Shown here piece after piece: positions 41,161 to 51,003 of a DNA stretch of 64,000 bases; positions within the stretch are counted from its first letter, which is position 1; each line of letters begins with the position of its first letter. The notes under the pieces were generated by a model. It saw only the letters and a program-made list of their open reading frames with translations. It had not been told where the DNA came from and made no database searches. Source of the stretch: Prorocentrum cordatum (lineage: Eukaryota > Sar > Dinophyceae > Prorocentrales > Prorocentraceae); the NCBI GenBank assembly GCA_963575745.1, contig CAUYUJ010020527.1, positions 574,464-638,463 of the forward strand. The letters are read 5' to 3'. Both the position numbers and the translations under genes were made by a program.

Positions 41161-41507
41161 TTTCCCACAGACCACCCCTTCTCAGCCGCTCGGCCGCGGG
41201 CCCGCGCCGTACACCAGGCGCAAGGCGGCAAGGATGACGATGATGACGTGGAGGAGAAGGAGGAAGACGAGGAGAGAAAGAAAGGGCGGAGGAGGACTGA
41301 GAAGGGGAGGGGTCAGGAGCGGAGGTGGGAATGGAAAAGGAGGAGAAAGGGGAGAATAGGGAGGACGATGAGGAGGAGAAAGACCAGTGTAAACTCAACA
41401 CTCATCAACGATGTTAAAGTAACCCCCCTCCAAATTCCCTCCTCATAGGTCCCTACAACAATTCATTTTCCCTGAGGGAAGTGCCCCGTTTGAATACAAT
41501 CGTTAAA

Positions 41508-41700
41508 CAATCCTGCAACGTCCCAAAACACCAATCCTGGGACTTCAACGCCGCGAATCAACGGTACTGTTGCGCCCTGACGGTCCTGAAGTATGCCAGA
41601 GCACCATCCCTGGGACCCGAACGCCGCGAATCAACGTGACTGTTGCGCCCTGACGCAGTCCTACAACGTGCCGAAACATTGTTTCTGGGACGTCAGCTAC
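41508..41700. repeat. 75-bp tandem repeat, 2.5 copies
   Basis: AACGCCGCGAATCAACG, CTGTTGCGCCCTGACG and CCTGGGACTTC-type blocks recur at 41508, 41584 and 41661. Confidence 0.92.
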
Positions 41701-41704
41701 AAGA

Positions 41705-42100
41705 GCCCTTGCAAACGTTGTAGCCTCTTGAAACGACTGTGCGCGGCGCTGAGGCGAGAGCTGCATCTTGAAAACCGCCCGCCCTCAATCCGTGAAGCTG
41801 ATACACGTCGTTCATTTCTGATCGTGCTCATTTCCAATTGTGCTCGTTTCTACTTGTTCCTGGCCCCGTAGTGGCCAGGAAGAGGCCCAGGATAGAACAA
41901 TTAGACATGACAGGATCTAGGCCCCCCCAAAAAAACAAAGAACTTTCGAAGCCTTAGAAATGAACAGTGCGTATGCAAACCTTGCATCAACCGAGTGTGC
42001 GCGGGGCCGACACCAAGACCACATGTTGTGAGAGAGCCGCCCGCCCCACCCCACCCGGGCAGCTCGCTTGGCACACTTTCAACAGCCGAATGCGCGCGGC
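41705..42100. other. No recognisable gene
   Basis: Mixed sequence, with ACCGAGTGTGCGCGGGGCCG near 41990 and CAGCCGAATGCGCGCGGCGC near 42080 resembling each other. Confidence 0.5.
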
Positions 42101-42107
42101 GCTAACG

Positions 42108-42264
42108 TTACGTCGGGCCTGTCCCCCTACAGGGGAATTTCGACGACAAATAACAAATACTCAACAAATGCTCCAAAATGGTCAATACATATTCAACAAA
42201 TAATCCCCAGACTATTTTTTGACTATTTCTGGATATTCCCCCTGTAGAGGAACAGGCCCCACTT
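42108..42264. mobile_element. Small inverted-repeat element T1, copy 5
   Basis: Left end TTACGTCGGGCCTGTCCCCC, TACAGGGGAATTTC; right end ATATTCCCCCTGTAGAGGAA, CAGGCCCCACTTG. AT-rich interior (CAAATACTCAACAAATGC). Confidence 0.9.
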
Positions 42265-42288
42265 GCGGGCCGCGCGCAAACCTAATTG

Positions 42289-42449
42289 GAAGGGGCCCTG
42301 GGACACACAAATAAATAGACACAAATAACAGGATTCCCATATTTTCGAATCTTTTCTGGGTTTTTGTCTCCCCCCCATTTCCCATATTTTCCCCTATTTT
42401 CCTGGGAGTGGACGATTAATTGTGTCTGTGTGTTTTTCCCTCCTGATAA
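42289..42449 (+). repeat. Dispersed repeat R6, copy 2
   Basis: GGGGCCCTGGGACACACAAA, TAGACACAAATAACAGG, CCCATATTTTC, TTTTCCTGGGAGTGGACGA and TTAATTGTGTCTGTGTG match 22116-22276. It lies 25 bp from T1 copy 5. Confidence 0.92.
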
Positions 42450-42789
42450 TTGCCTAGCGCACGGGGACCGACGGCCGAACCTAAGCTGCCTAAGCTGCCT
42501 AAGCTGCCGGGCGGCGCGAGGTGGTGCCAGGAAGCGGGGCAGGGCCCGAAACCCTGCCGACGGGCGATGCAACTGCGACAGCGACCTGCGCACTGCTGCC
42601 AGCAGGGTCAGCAGGGTGTCGTGCGATTTGTCGTGCTGCAGCCCTGCCTTCTCACTGCAGCAGGGCCGGCAGGGGGCATACCCCGCAGCTCAAGGACCGA
42701 GCTCCGAGATGGCCCCGTGAGAGAGGCTCGCTACCTTACATCACGGGGCGCTGCAGAGAGGACAGGAGGAGGCTGGCTGACCCCCGCAG

Positions 42790-42795
<6 letters not shown>

Positions 42796-42827
<32 letters not shown>

Positions 42828-42875
42828 GCCCCGTCGGCGCCGTCGGCGTCGTCGGCGTCGTCGGCGGCGTCCCCT
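42796..42875. repeat. GTC microsatellite
   Basis: GTCGTC run followed by GTCGGCGCC variants. Confidence 0.95.
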
Positions 42876-43070
42876 CGAATGGACGTCAACGGAGGGGGGT
42901 GGTAATCACACGGGGGGGGGGCGGCCCAGGGTCGCAGGCAAGTGGCGCGAAGTGGCCCCTGAGCCACCCCCGCGGCCCCAGACCCTGAGCTCCGACGGCG
43001 CAGGAGGAGTGCACCCATCGCAGGACACTACGACCTGGAGCCCTCGACCCCTCCTCCTGGCGACACGTCT

Positions 43071-43598
43071 TCAGCTGGATGGATCTGCGAGGGCCCCAGG
43101 GCTTATATTGCCGCCACCGAACTTAAGGATCACATCCCAAGAATAATTTCGAGCACCCAAGACAGTATCGAAACAGTGTCGATCGTGTATCGCCTCCCAG
43201 AGCCCGACACTTGAAAACCCGCCAGTTTCGGTACTTTCTTGGTGCTCGAAATTCTCTCTGGTGATAGAGTAAGTTGGAACAGCATAACCCAAGGCCCGAA
43301 CCTGGATGAATACGCCCAGCGTGAGAAAAATATGCCAGGAGCTCAGGGAGATGCGCTGGAAAAATGCGCTTTTCTTCGCGCCCCAATCGTTCTCGCCGTT
43401 CCCGTCCGCCCGACCCCATCCTGAGCCCTCAAAGTCTGGATCTTTGCGGAACGTGGACCCCGGGAGGTTGGGACCCCTTCTCGGGGACCCTTTTTTATCC
43501 CGAGCCATCTTTGGGAGCCGGTGAGGTCCCTTTGGAGGCCGGAGATGGCCGACATCTCCCGTCGCTTTTTGTCGCGACGCGAGGAGGTTCGGGCTCAC
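43071..43598 (-). CDS. Unrecognised open frame, 175 codons
   Basis: A minus-strand frame in one of the few stretches without DNA repeats, and less GC-rich than its surroundings. No ATG lies at its upstream limit; the first Met is at codon 31. The C-terminal two thirds look like an ordinary protein (ISLSSWHIFLTLGVFIQV, LGYAVPTYSITRENFEHQ, ILKFGGGNISPGAL). A hydrophobic stretch of about 14 residues could be a membrane segment. No family is recognised. It could be an exon or an old element. Confidence 0.3.
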   Translation of the reverse strand: MSPNLLASRQKATGDVGHLRPPKGPHRLPKMARDKKGSPRRGPNLPGSTFRKDPDFEGSGWGRADGNGENDWGAKKSAFFQRISLSSWHIFLTLGVFIQVRALGYAVPTYSITRENFEHQESTETGGFSSVGLWEAIHDRHCFDTVLGARNYSWDVILKFGGGNISPGALADPSS

Positions 43599-43796
43599 TG
43601 CCCTAAGTCCTCTCAGAAGAAGCCCCCAAACTCCTGCTGGGGTTCATCCTGGCCAATGTGTCGAGCTGCGGCCCGCCGTGGCGACGACAGTTTCCAACCA
43701 CGCACAAAAACCTTTGATCCCAAATCTCGATCCTCCTCGAACTTCAGAGCCGGCCTCGCCCCCCCCTCCCCCCCCACAGGTTTCCGCCCACTTTTC

Positions 43797-43967
43797 GGCT
43801 ACACGCAAGAATGGCCCTAGGCACGAGTGACCTTCGTGCGCGGTTTTACGGGGGCCCAGGGAGACCAAATCCACGCGCGCAAACCGCTGCTAGCGCACTG
43901 CACTCAGCAATCGAAGGATCCCGAAGGGCCCGCACCAGAGGTCACTTTGGCGAAGGTCCCTCTTACC
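43797..43967. mobile_element. Small inverted-repeat element T2, copy 2
   Basis: GGCTACACGCAAGAATGGCC, CTAGGCACGAGTGACC at the left and GGCGAAGGTCCCTCTTACC at the right; 171 bp. The repeat R7 copy begins directly after its right end. Confidence 0.85.
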
Positions 43968-43972
43968 ACCCT

Positions 43973-44219
43973 CGACAAAACTAACCTCAAACATGTGTCA
44001 CGCGATATCCCTGTCGCGCGCGCAGAGTACGCGTTGGCGCCCGTTCACCAACCAATGTCGGTCATCGTGGAACCTCCGAGTCGCACCCGCCTGGAACGCG
44101 TTTCGCTCTGCTCCGACATCGAAGGGGATGACGGTGCATGGGCGAAAGGGTGCGGCATTGAAGTGGCGTGTCAACCACTCCTTAGTTTTCTGTTGCTGTC
44201 GAGGGTTGTAGGTGTAGCC
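43973..44219 (+). repeat. Dispersed repeat R7, copy 2
   Basis: GACAAAACTAACC, GTGTCACGCG, AATGTCGGTCATCGTGGAAC, CTCCGAGTCGC, TTTCGCTCTGCTCCG and GGCATTGAAGTGGCGTGTC match 29337-29580. It is squeezed between T2 copy 2 and T1 copy 6. Confidence 0.88.
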
Positions 44220-44380
44220 TTAGGTCGGGCATGTCCCCCTACAGGCGGATATTGGATGACACATCGAACATACGCAAAACATGCTCAAATATAATCCAAA
44301 AATGCATCACAAATCGTCCCCAGACGATCTTTGCACTATCTTTGAATATTCCTCCTGCAGAGGGCCAGGCACGACTTAAG
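44220..44380. mobile_element. Small inverted-repeat element T1, copy 6
   Basis: Left end TTAGGTCGGGCATGTCCCCC, TACAGGCGGATATTG; right end GAATATTCCTCCTGCAGAGG, GCCAGGCACGACTTAA. The extremes read CCTTAG|GT and TTAAG|TG, so GT-AG removal is formally possible. Confidence 0.92.
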
Positions 44381-44589
44381 TGCAGCCGAGCTTTTCGAGG
44401 TACCGCGGGCCGCCTCCTCTGCATGGTCTCCAGCGCCTGCCGCCGCGTGTCGGGAGCTCCGCTCGGCCGCCCTGCCTCGAGAGAGGGGGCGCCCCCCATG
44501 GCGTGCGGCACGGCCCTCCTTGGAGCTGACCTGCGGAGCCTCAGATCTGGGAGGCGCAAGAGAAACGTCGCGACCTTGTTTCGTGCTTG

Positions 44590-44929
44590 AACCCCACCAT
44601 CCTATGGTGTAGGGTCCTGGTTCTGAAGAGACAGCGTCCCGCGTCCCACCTCCTCCTCCTCCTCCTGCTCCTCCTCCTGCTCCTCCTCCCGCTGCCCTTC
44701 CTCCTCCCATCCCTGCCTCTGCACTCCGCATGTCAACCACTTCGGTACACCCCTCCCACGTTTCGTTGCTCCATAGGGAGCTCCACCGAAGGCCCCAACG
44801 GCAGCGTCCGCATGGCGCACCCGCACCCCATTCGGCACACCACTCACACGTTCCGTGGCCCCACAGGGAACTCCACCGACGGCCCCGACAGCAGCATCCG
44901 CATGGCGTACCCGCACCAAATGCGTCAGA

Positions 44930-44963
<34 letters not shown>

Positions 44964-45815
44964 GCGTATCGTGGCCTCGTATGGAGCTCCACCGGAGGCC
45001 TCAGCAGCAGCGTCCGCATGGCGTACCCGCGCCCACTGCGGCAGACCCCTCACACGTTCCGTGGCCCCATAGGGAACTCCACCGAAGGCCCCAACGGCAG
45101 CGTCCGCATGGCGTTCTCGCGCCCAATTCGGCACTCCTGACACGTTCCGTGGCCCCACAGGGAACTCCACCGAAGGCCTCAGCGGCGGCGTGTTCATGGC
45201 GTACCCGCAACCGATGGCCCCCCGTCACACGTATGGTGGCCCCATAGGAAACTCCACCGAAAGCCCCAACGGCATCGTCCGCATGGCATACCCGCGTCGA
45301 CTTCGTCACACCCGTCACGTGTTCCGTGGCCTCACGGGGAGCTCCAGTGCAGGCCCCAGTGGCAGCGCCCACATGGCGCACCCACACCCAATTCGGCAGA
45401 ATCTTCACACGTTTCTTTGCCCCATAGGGAGCTCCACCGAAGGCCCCAGCGGGGCAGTCTGCATGGCGTACCCGCACCCTATCTGGTACACCCCTCACAC
45501 GTTTCGTGGCTCTTTCGGGAGCTCCGGTGCAGGCCCCTGTGGCAGCGCCCGCATGGCGCACCCGCGTCCAATTCGGCAGAACCTTCACACGTTTCTTGGC
45601 CCCATAGGGAACTCCACCGAAGGCCCCAGCGGCGCAGTCCGTATGGCGTACCCGCACCCGATCTGGTACACCCCTCACACGTTTCGTGGCTCTGTAGGGA
45701 GCTCTGTTGCAGCCTCCAGTGGCGGCGCCCGCATGGCGGCCCCGCACTCAATTCGGCACACCCCCTCACACGTTCCGTGGCCTCACAAGGGGCTCCACCG
45801 GAGGCCTTAGCGGCT
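44590..45815 (-). mobile_element. Composite element family K, member C
   Basis: It opens with ACCCCACCATCCTATGGTGT, AGGGTCCTGGTTCTGAAGAG, CAGCGTCCCGCG, a CCTCCTCC tract and CCTCCCATCCCTGCCTCTGC, then about 12 units of 85-90 bp (ACACGTTCCGTGGCCCCATA, GGGAACTCCACCGAAGGCCC, GCATGGCG, ACCCGCACCCAATTCGG). A CTCTCTCTATATATATAT tract (44931-44962) interrupts one unit. No 5' terminal block is visible at the right. Confidence 0.85.
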
Positions 45816-45852
45816 GAAGGCCTTCACCTGCACGCGATACTCGCAGCTGCAC

Positions 45853-46080
45853 ATGTTTTGGTTTGTTTTGCTTGTCGCTCTTGTCATGCTTGGCTTTTGT
45901 CGCCGTTTTGCCTGGCCCATGGGCCTTCAAACGACGGCTTCGCGGGGAGAAAAGGTCGAGGTCTTCGGGGGGCGACTGCACGGACAACATGCGTCGTTGG
46001 AGGTGACTCTCCGACGACGCACGTTGTCCGTGCCAGCTACGCCCGACGCGCAGCGACCGATCAAGACGCGGCGCCGATGA
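45853..46080 (+). CDS. Unrecognised ORF, 75 aa, hydrophobic N-terminus
   Basis: ATG to TGA frame. Residues 1-16 (MFWFVLLVALVMLGFC) form a strongly hydrophobic segment followed by RRFAW, resembling a signal peptide or membrane anchor. The remainder is basic and includes the translation of a strong DNA hairpin (45977-46034), which argues that this part is not under protein constraint. It is most likely a chance frame. Confidence 0.15.
   Translation: MFWFVLLVALVMLGFCRRFAWPMGLQTTASRGEKVEVFGGRLHGQHASLEVTLRRRTLSVPATPDAQRPIKTRRR
45977..46034. repeat. 26-bp stem hairpin
   Basis: GCACGGACAACATGCGTCGT pairs with ACGACGCACGTTGTCCGTGC around a short spacer with GGTGAC. Only about two mismatches occur in 26 positions. 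Confidence 0.92.
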
Positions 46081-46360
46081 GGCAGCTCAGCGCTGGCGCA
46101 AGCGCGCATGAAGAAGCATGCGCGATGCCCGACGGGCGCGCGGTGCGAACGCAACTCGTGCAGACGCTCAAACTTCCCCCCAAAACGCAGCATTCACACG
46201 GCGAGTTTAGTTTACGGCTTTTTTTCCTCTCTAGGGGAGGGACGGTGAGGGGGCAAAAAAGTGGAACCCCCTCGTCGTCGATACCATGTTCGTGCCCCCC
46301 ACTCCCCCCCGACTCGAAGCTGGGCTCTGGCGTGGTGGAGGCCCCGGGGGCTCCATTTTT

Positions 46361-47606
46361 TCCCAACCATCCTGTGGTGTTGGGTCCTCGTTTTGAAGAG
46401 ACGGTCCCCGCGTCCTCCTCTCCTCTCCTCTCCTCTCCTCTCCTCCTCTCCTCTCCTCCTCTCCTCTCCTCCTCCTCTCCTCCTCTCCTCTTCACCCACC
46501 CAGTACACCGTTTCGTGGCCCCATAGGGAGCTCCGCCGAAGGCCCCAGTGCTGCCGCCCGCATGCGTCACCCACACTCAAGTCGGCACACCCCTCACACG
46601 TTTCGTGGCCCCATAGGGAGCCCCACCGAAGGCCCCAGTGCTGCCGCCCGCATGCGTCACCCACACCCAATTCGGCACACCCCTCACACGTTTCGTGGCC
46701 CCATAGGGAGCCCCGCGGAAGGCCCCAGTGCTGCCGCCCGCATGCGTCCCGCACACCCAATTCGGCACACCCCTCACACGTTTCGTGGCCCCATAGGGAG
46801 CCCCACAGAAGGCCCCAGTGCTGCCGCCCGCATGCGTCCCGGCGGTGCTCACATGCGCATGCGTCCCGCACACCCATTTCGGCACATCCCTGACAGGTTT
46901 CGTGGCCCCATCATCCACCGGAGGCCCCAGTGGCGGCGCTCACATGCGTCACCCACACCCACCCAATTCGGCACACCCCTCACACGTTTCGTGGCCCCAT
47001 AGGGAGCTCCACCGAAGGCCCCAGCGGCCGCGCTCACATGCGTCCCCGCCACCCATCCCGGCACGCCCCTCACAACAACAGGTTTCGTGGCCCCATGGGG
47101 AGCTCCACCGAAGGCCCCAGTGCACCGCCCGCATGCGTCACCACCCGCACCCAATTCGGCACACCCCTCACACGTTTCGTGGCCCCATAGAGAGCTGCAC
47201 CGAAGGCCCCAGTGGCGGCGCTCACATGCGTCCCCGCCACACATCCCAGTACACCCCTCACGCGCTTCGTGGCCCCATAGGGAGCTCCACCGAAGGCCCC
47301 AGTAGCGGCGCTTACATGCGTCTCCGCCGCCCATCCCGCCCCCCCCCCGCAGCAGCATCATGTTTCGGGGACCCATACGGAGCTCCACTGGAGGCCCCAG
47401 TGGCGGCCCGTACATGCGTTTCCGCCACCCATGTCGGCACGCCCCGCGCGTGTTTCATGTCGGCACCCAGTGGCCGAATGCCCCAGTGGCACCCATCTCG
47501 GCACACCCCTCACACGTTCCGTAGTCCTATGGGGAGTTCCATTGAAGATGAAACCCGCAGCTGCGGTACTGACAACTGCATATGGTTGGGTTCTTCGCCA
47601 GGCTAA
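46361..47606 (-). mobile_element. Composite element family K, member D (complete)
   Basis: Read on the minus strand it starts at 47606 with TTAGCCTGGCGAAGAACCCA, ACCATATGCAGTTG and a unique segment (AGCTGCGGGTTTCATCTTC). About 11 units of 85-90 bp follow, then a GAGAGGAGAGGAGG purine tract and the terminal block with GGACCGTCTCTTCAAAACG, AGGACCCAACACCACAGG and ATGGTTGGGAA ending at 46361. Both ends share CCCAACCATC in inverted orientation. ATTTTT flanks both sides and may be a target duplication. Frames of 30-codon units (GVGDACGRQHWGLRWGSLWG, HETCEGCAEL) stay open. Confidence 0.88.
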
Positions 47607-47609
47607 TTT

Positions 47610-48019
47610 TTCGTTTGTCCTTTCTAGCCTGCGCTCTGGAACGTCTGGGAACAACTGTGAGTGTGGGGGGAGGGGAGGCAGCAGAGTCAAGGGCTCCACT
47701 TTTTTGTCCATCTGCGGGGGCATCGCTCTCCCCCTCCAGCTCGGCGGCGCCTCGGCGACGGGGCGCCGGAACAGGCCTCGGGCCACGCCCGCAGTAATCT
47801 GCCAGGGGGCGGCGACCGCTCGCTGTCGACTCCGTGAGGGGGTCAGCGAAGAAGGGGAACGGCGAAGAGGAGAAACGAAGAGCGGCCCCACCACCCACCT
47901 CGGCTCCTCTTCCCTTCCCTGCTCCTCCCTGTCTCCTTCCTCGCTTTCGCACGAGCGTTTCGTGTAGCTGCGCCTGTGTATTCTACGCCCCGTCGCTGCG
48001 CGCGAGGCCGTGACCGCTC
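47610..48019. other. No recognisable gene
   Basis: Spacer between composite members D and E. GC-rich, with no clear repeat or coding signal. Confidence 0.5.
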
Positions 48020-48112
48020 ATATATATATATATATATATATGTATATACATACATACATACATACATACATACATACATACATACATACATACATACATA
48101 CATACATACATG
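48020..48112. repeat. TA and CATA microsatellite
   Basis: TATATA run continuing into about 18 CATA units, located just outside the end of composite member E. Confidence 0.97.
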
Positions 48113-48140
48113 CATATATTCCCATTCCTCTTCCTATGTT

Positions 48141-50262
48141 TTTCCCAACCATCCTGTGGTGTTGGGTCCTCGTTTTGAAGAGACGGTGCCCCGCGTTCTC
48201 CTCTCCTCTCCTCTCCTCTCATCTCCTCTCCTCTCCTCTCCTCCTCCCCCTCCTCCCTCCTCCCTCCTCCATTTCGGCACACGCCTCACACGTTTCGTGG
48301 CCCCGTAGGGAGCCCCACCGAACGCCCCAGTGCTGCCGCCCGCATGCGTCACCCACACCCACTTCGGCACACCCCTCACACGTTTCGTGGCCCCATAGGG
48401 AGCCCCACCGAAGGCCCCAGTGCTGCCGCCCGCATGCGTCACCCACGCCCATCGCGGCACACCCTCACACGTTTCGTGGCCCCATAGGGAGCCCCACCGA
48501 AGGCCCCAGTGCTGCCGCCCGCATGCGTCACCCACACCCAATTCGGCACACCCCTCACACGTTTCGTGGCCCCATAGGGAGCCCCACCGAAGGCCCCAGT
48601 GCTGCCGCCCGCATGCGTCCCCACACCCATTCGGCACACCCCTCACACGTTTCGTGGCCCCATAGGGAGCCCCACCGAAGGCCCCAGTGCTGCCGCCCGC
48701 ATGCGTCACCCACACCCAATTCGGCACACCCCTCACACGTTTCGTGGCCCCATAGGGAGCCCCACCGAAGGCCCCAGTGCTGCCGCCCGCATGCGTCACC
48801 ACACCCATTCGGCACACCCCTCACACGTTTCGTGGCCCCATAGGGAGCCCCACCGAAGGCCCCAGTGCTGCCGCCCGCATGCGTCCCCACACCCAATTCG
48901 GCACACCCCTCACACGTTTCGTGGCCCCATAGGGAGCCCCACCGAAGGCCCCAGTGCTGCCGCCCGCATGCGTCCCCACACCCATTCGGCACACCCCTCA
49001 CACGTTTCGTGGCCCCATAGGGAGCCCCACCGAAGGCCCCAGTGCTGCCGCCCGCATGCGTCACCGCACACCCAATTCGGCACACCCCTCACACGTTTCG
49101 TGGCCCCATAGGGAGCCCCACCGAAGGCCCCAGTGCTGCCGCCCGCATGCGTCACCCACACCCAATTCGGCACACCCCTCACACGTTTCGTGGCCCCATA
49201 GGGAGCCCCACCGAAGGCCCCAGTGCTGCCGCCCGCATGCGTCACCCACACCCAATTCGGCACACCCCTCACACGTTTCGTGGCCCCATAGGGAGCCCCA
49301 CCGAAGGCCCCAGTGCTGCCGCCCGCATGCGTCACGCACACCCAATTCGGCACACCCCTCACACGTTTCGTGGCCCCCATTCGTGGCCTATGGGGAGCTC
49401 CACCGAAGGCTCCAGTGGGTGTGCCCGCATGCGTCCCGCACACCCATTTCGGCACACCCCTCACGCGTTTCGTGGCCCCATAGGGAGCTCCACCGAAGGC
49501 CCCAGTGGCGGCGCTCACATGCGCATGCGTCCAGCACACCCATTTCGGCACATCCCTCACTGGTTTCGTGGTCCCGTCATCCACCGGAGGCCCCAGTGGC
49601 GGCGCTCACATGCGCCACCAACACCCACCCATGTCGGCACACCCCTCACACATTTCGTGGCCCCATAGGGAGCTCCACCGAAGGCCCCAGCGGCCGCGCT
49701 CAAATGCGTCCCCGCCACCCATCCCGGCACGCCCCTGGCCCCATAGGGAGCCCCACCGAAGGCCCCAGTGGCACCGCCCGCATGCGTCACCACCCGCACC
49801 CAATTCGGCACACCCCTCACACGTTTCGTGGCCCCATAGGGAGCTGCACCGAAGGCCCCAGTGGCGGCGCTCACATGCGTCCCCGCCACACATCCCAGTA
49901 CACCCCTCACGCGCTTCGTGGCCCCATAGGGAGCTCCACCGAAGGCCCCAGTAGCGGCGCTTACATGCGTCTCCGCCACCCATCCCGGCACCCCCCCCCG
50001 CAGCAGCATCATGTTTCGGGGACCCATAGGGAGCTCCACTGGAGGCCCCAGTGGCGGCCCTCACATGCGTTTCCGCCACCCATGTCGGCACGCCCCGCGC
50101 GTGTTTCATGTCCCCATAGGGAGCTTCGCCGAATGCCCTAGTGGCACCCATCTCGGCACACCCCTCACACGTTCCGTAGTCCTATGGGGAGTTCCATTGA
50201 AGATGAAACCCGCAGCTGCGGTACTGACAACTGCATATGGTTGGGTTCTTCGCCGGGCTAAT
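48141..50262 (-). mobile_element. Composite element family K, member E (complete, longest)
   Basis: It has the same design and orientation as member D. The 5' block TTAGCCCGGCGAAGAACCCA, ACCATATGCAGTTG ends at 50262, and the 3' block with TCTTCAAAACGAGGACCCA and CAGGATGGTTGGGAAA ends at 48141. About 21 units are present. Many are exactly 90 bp (for example starts at 49166 and 49256) and some lack 1-3 bp. The right 0.75 kb is nearly identical, unit by unit, to the right part of member D, including the deviant unit with CATCATCCACCGG. D and E are therefore recent duplicates that differ in unit number. Confidence 0.9.
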
Positions 50263-51003
50263 TACAAGCCTGGGGAGCGGGGGAAACCCTCCCCCCTCCA
50301 AAACCGGACTCCCAGGATCCGGGGCTTTGGGGCCCCTGGACGCCCTTGGAAGAGGTCCTCCAGCCCTGCCGCGCCTCCCAAGGCGCCTTTCCGGGCCTTG
50401 CCCAGCATACCAAAAACGATCAGAGAAGAAGTCGAAGAGGCGCAAGAGAGCCCCAAGACAACGCAAATCGGCCCCAAGGCAGCCCAAGATGCCCCCAAGA
50501 CGGCCCCAAAGGCCGTCTTCAGGAAGGCACCCAAGAGGCAAACATCTTCCCATTCCCTTTGGGGACACGTGCATTTTCAGCGTGTTCGCTGTTTGTGTAG
50601 TAGCAGCGATCACGACGGACCGAAAGGCCTCCGAGATCGCCCGAGGACGTCCTACGAGGCCCCCAAGAGGGCTTCAAGACAGCCCGAGAGGGCCCCAAGA
50701 CTGCCCCAAGACAACCCCAAAGAAGCTCACGAGGCCCCCGAAGGCTCCCAAGAGAGACTCACGAGGGCCATGGGGGGTCCACAGGGGGGCCCAAGATGGC
50801 CCCAAGAAGGCCAGTAGAAGCTCAAATGCTCCAAGAAGGCCCCAGCACAGCTCAAGAGGGGCCCAAGACGGCTCGAACGAGTTTCAAAAGGACCCCCAAG
50901 ACAGCCCAGAGAGGCGCTTGGGAGGCCTCCAGGTGTCCCCCCAAACCCTTGAAACATTCGTGAGGCCCCCAAGACAACTCTAACGGTGAACCTCCGCAAA
51001 AAG
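50262..51003 (+). repeat. Dispersed repeat R4, copy 2
   Basis: It starts with CAAGCCTGGGGAGCGGGGG, GACTCCCAGGATCCGGGGC, continues as an 11-12-bp CCCCCAAGACGGC minisatellite and ends with GAACCTCCGCAAAAAGACC. It lacks the foldback segment found in copy 1. Confidence 0.82.

Noticed and set aside
40005-41237. 410-codon Asp/Ala-rich frame
   Set aside because: GAT triplet tract; the other phases give Met runs of similar length.
41967-42000. Short similar segments AACCGAGTGTGCGCGG and AGCCGAATGCGCGCGG
   Set aside because: Too short and too GC-rich to claim a repeat family.
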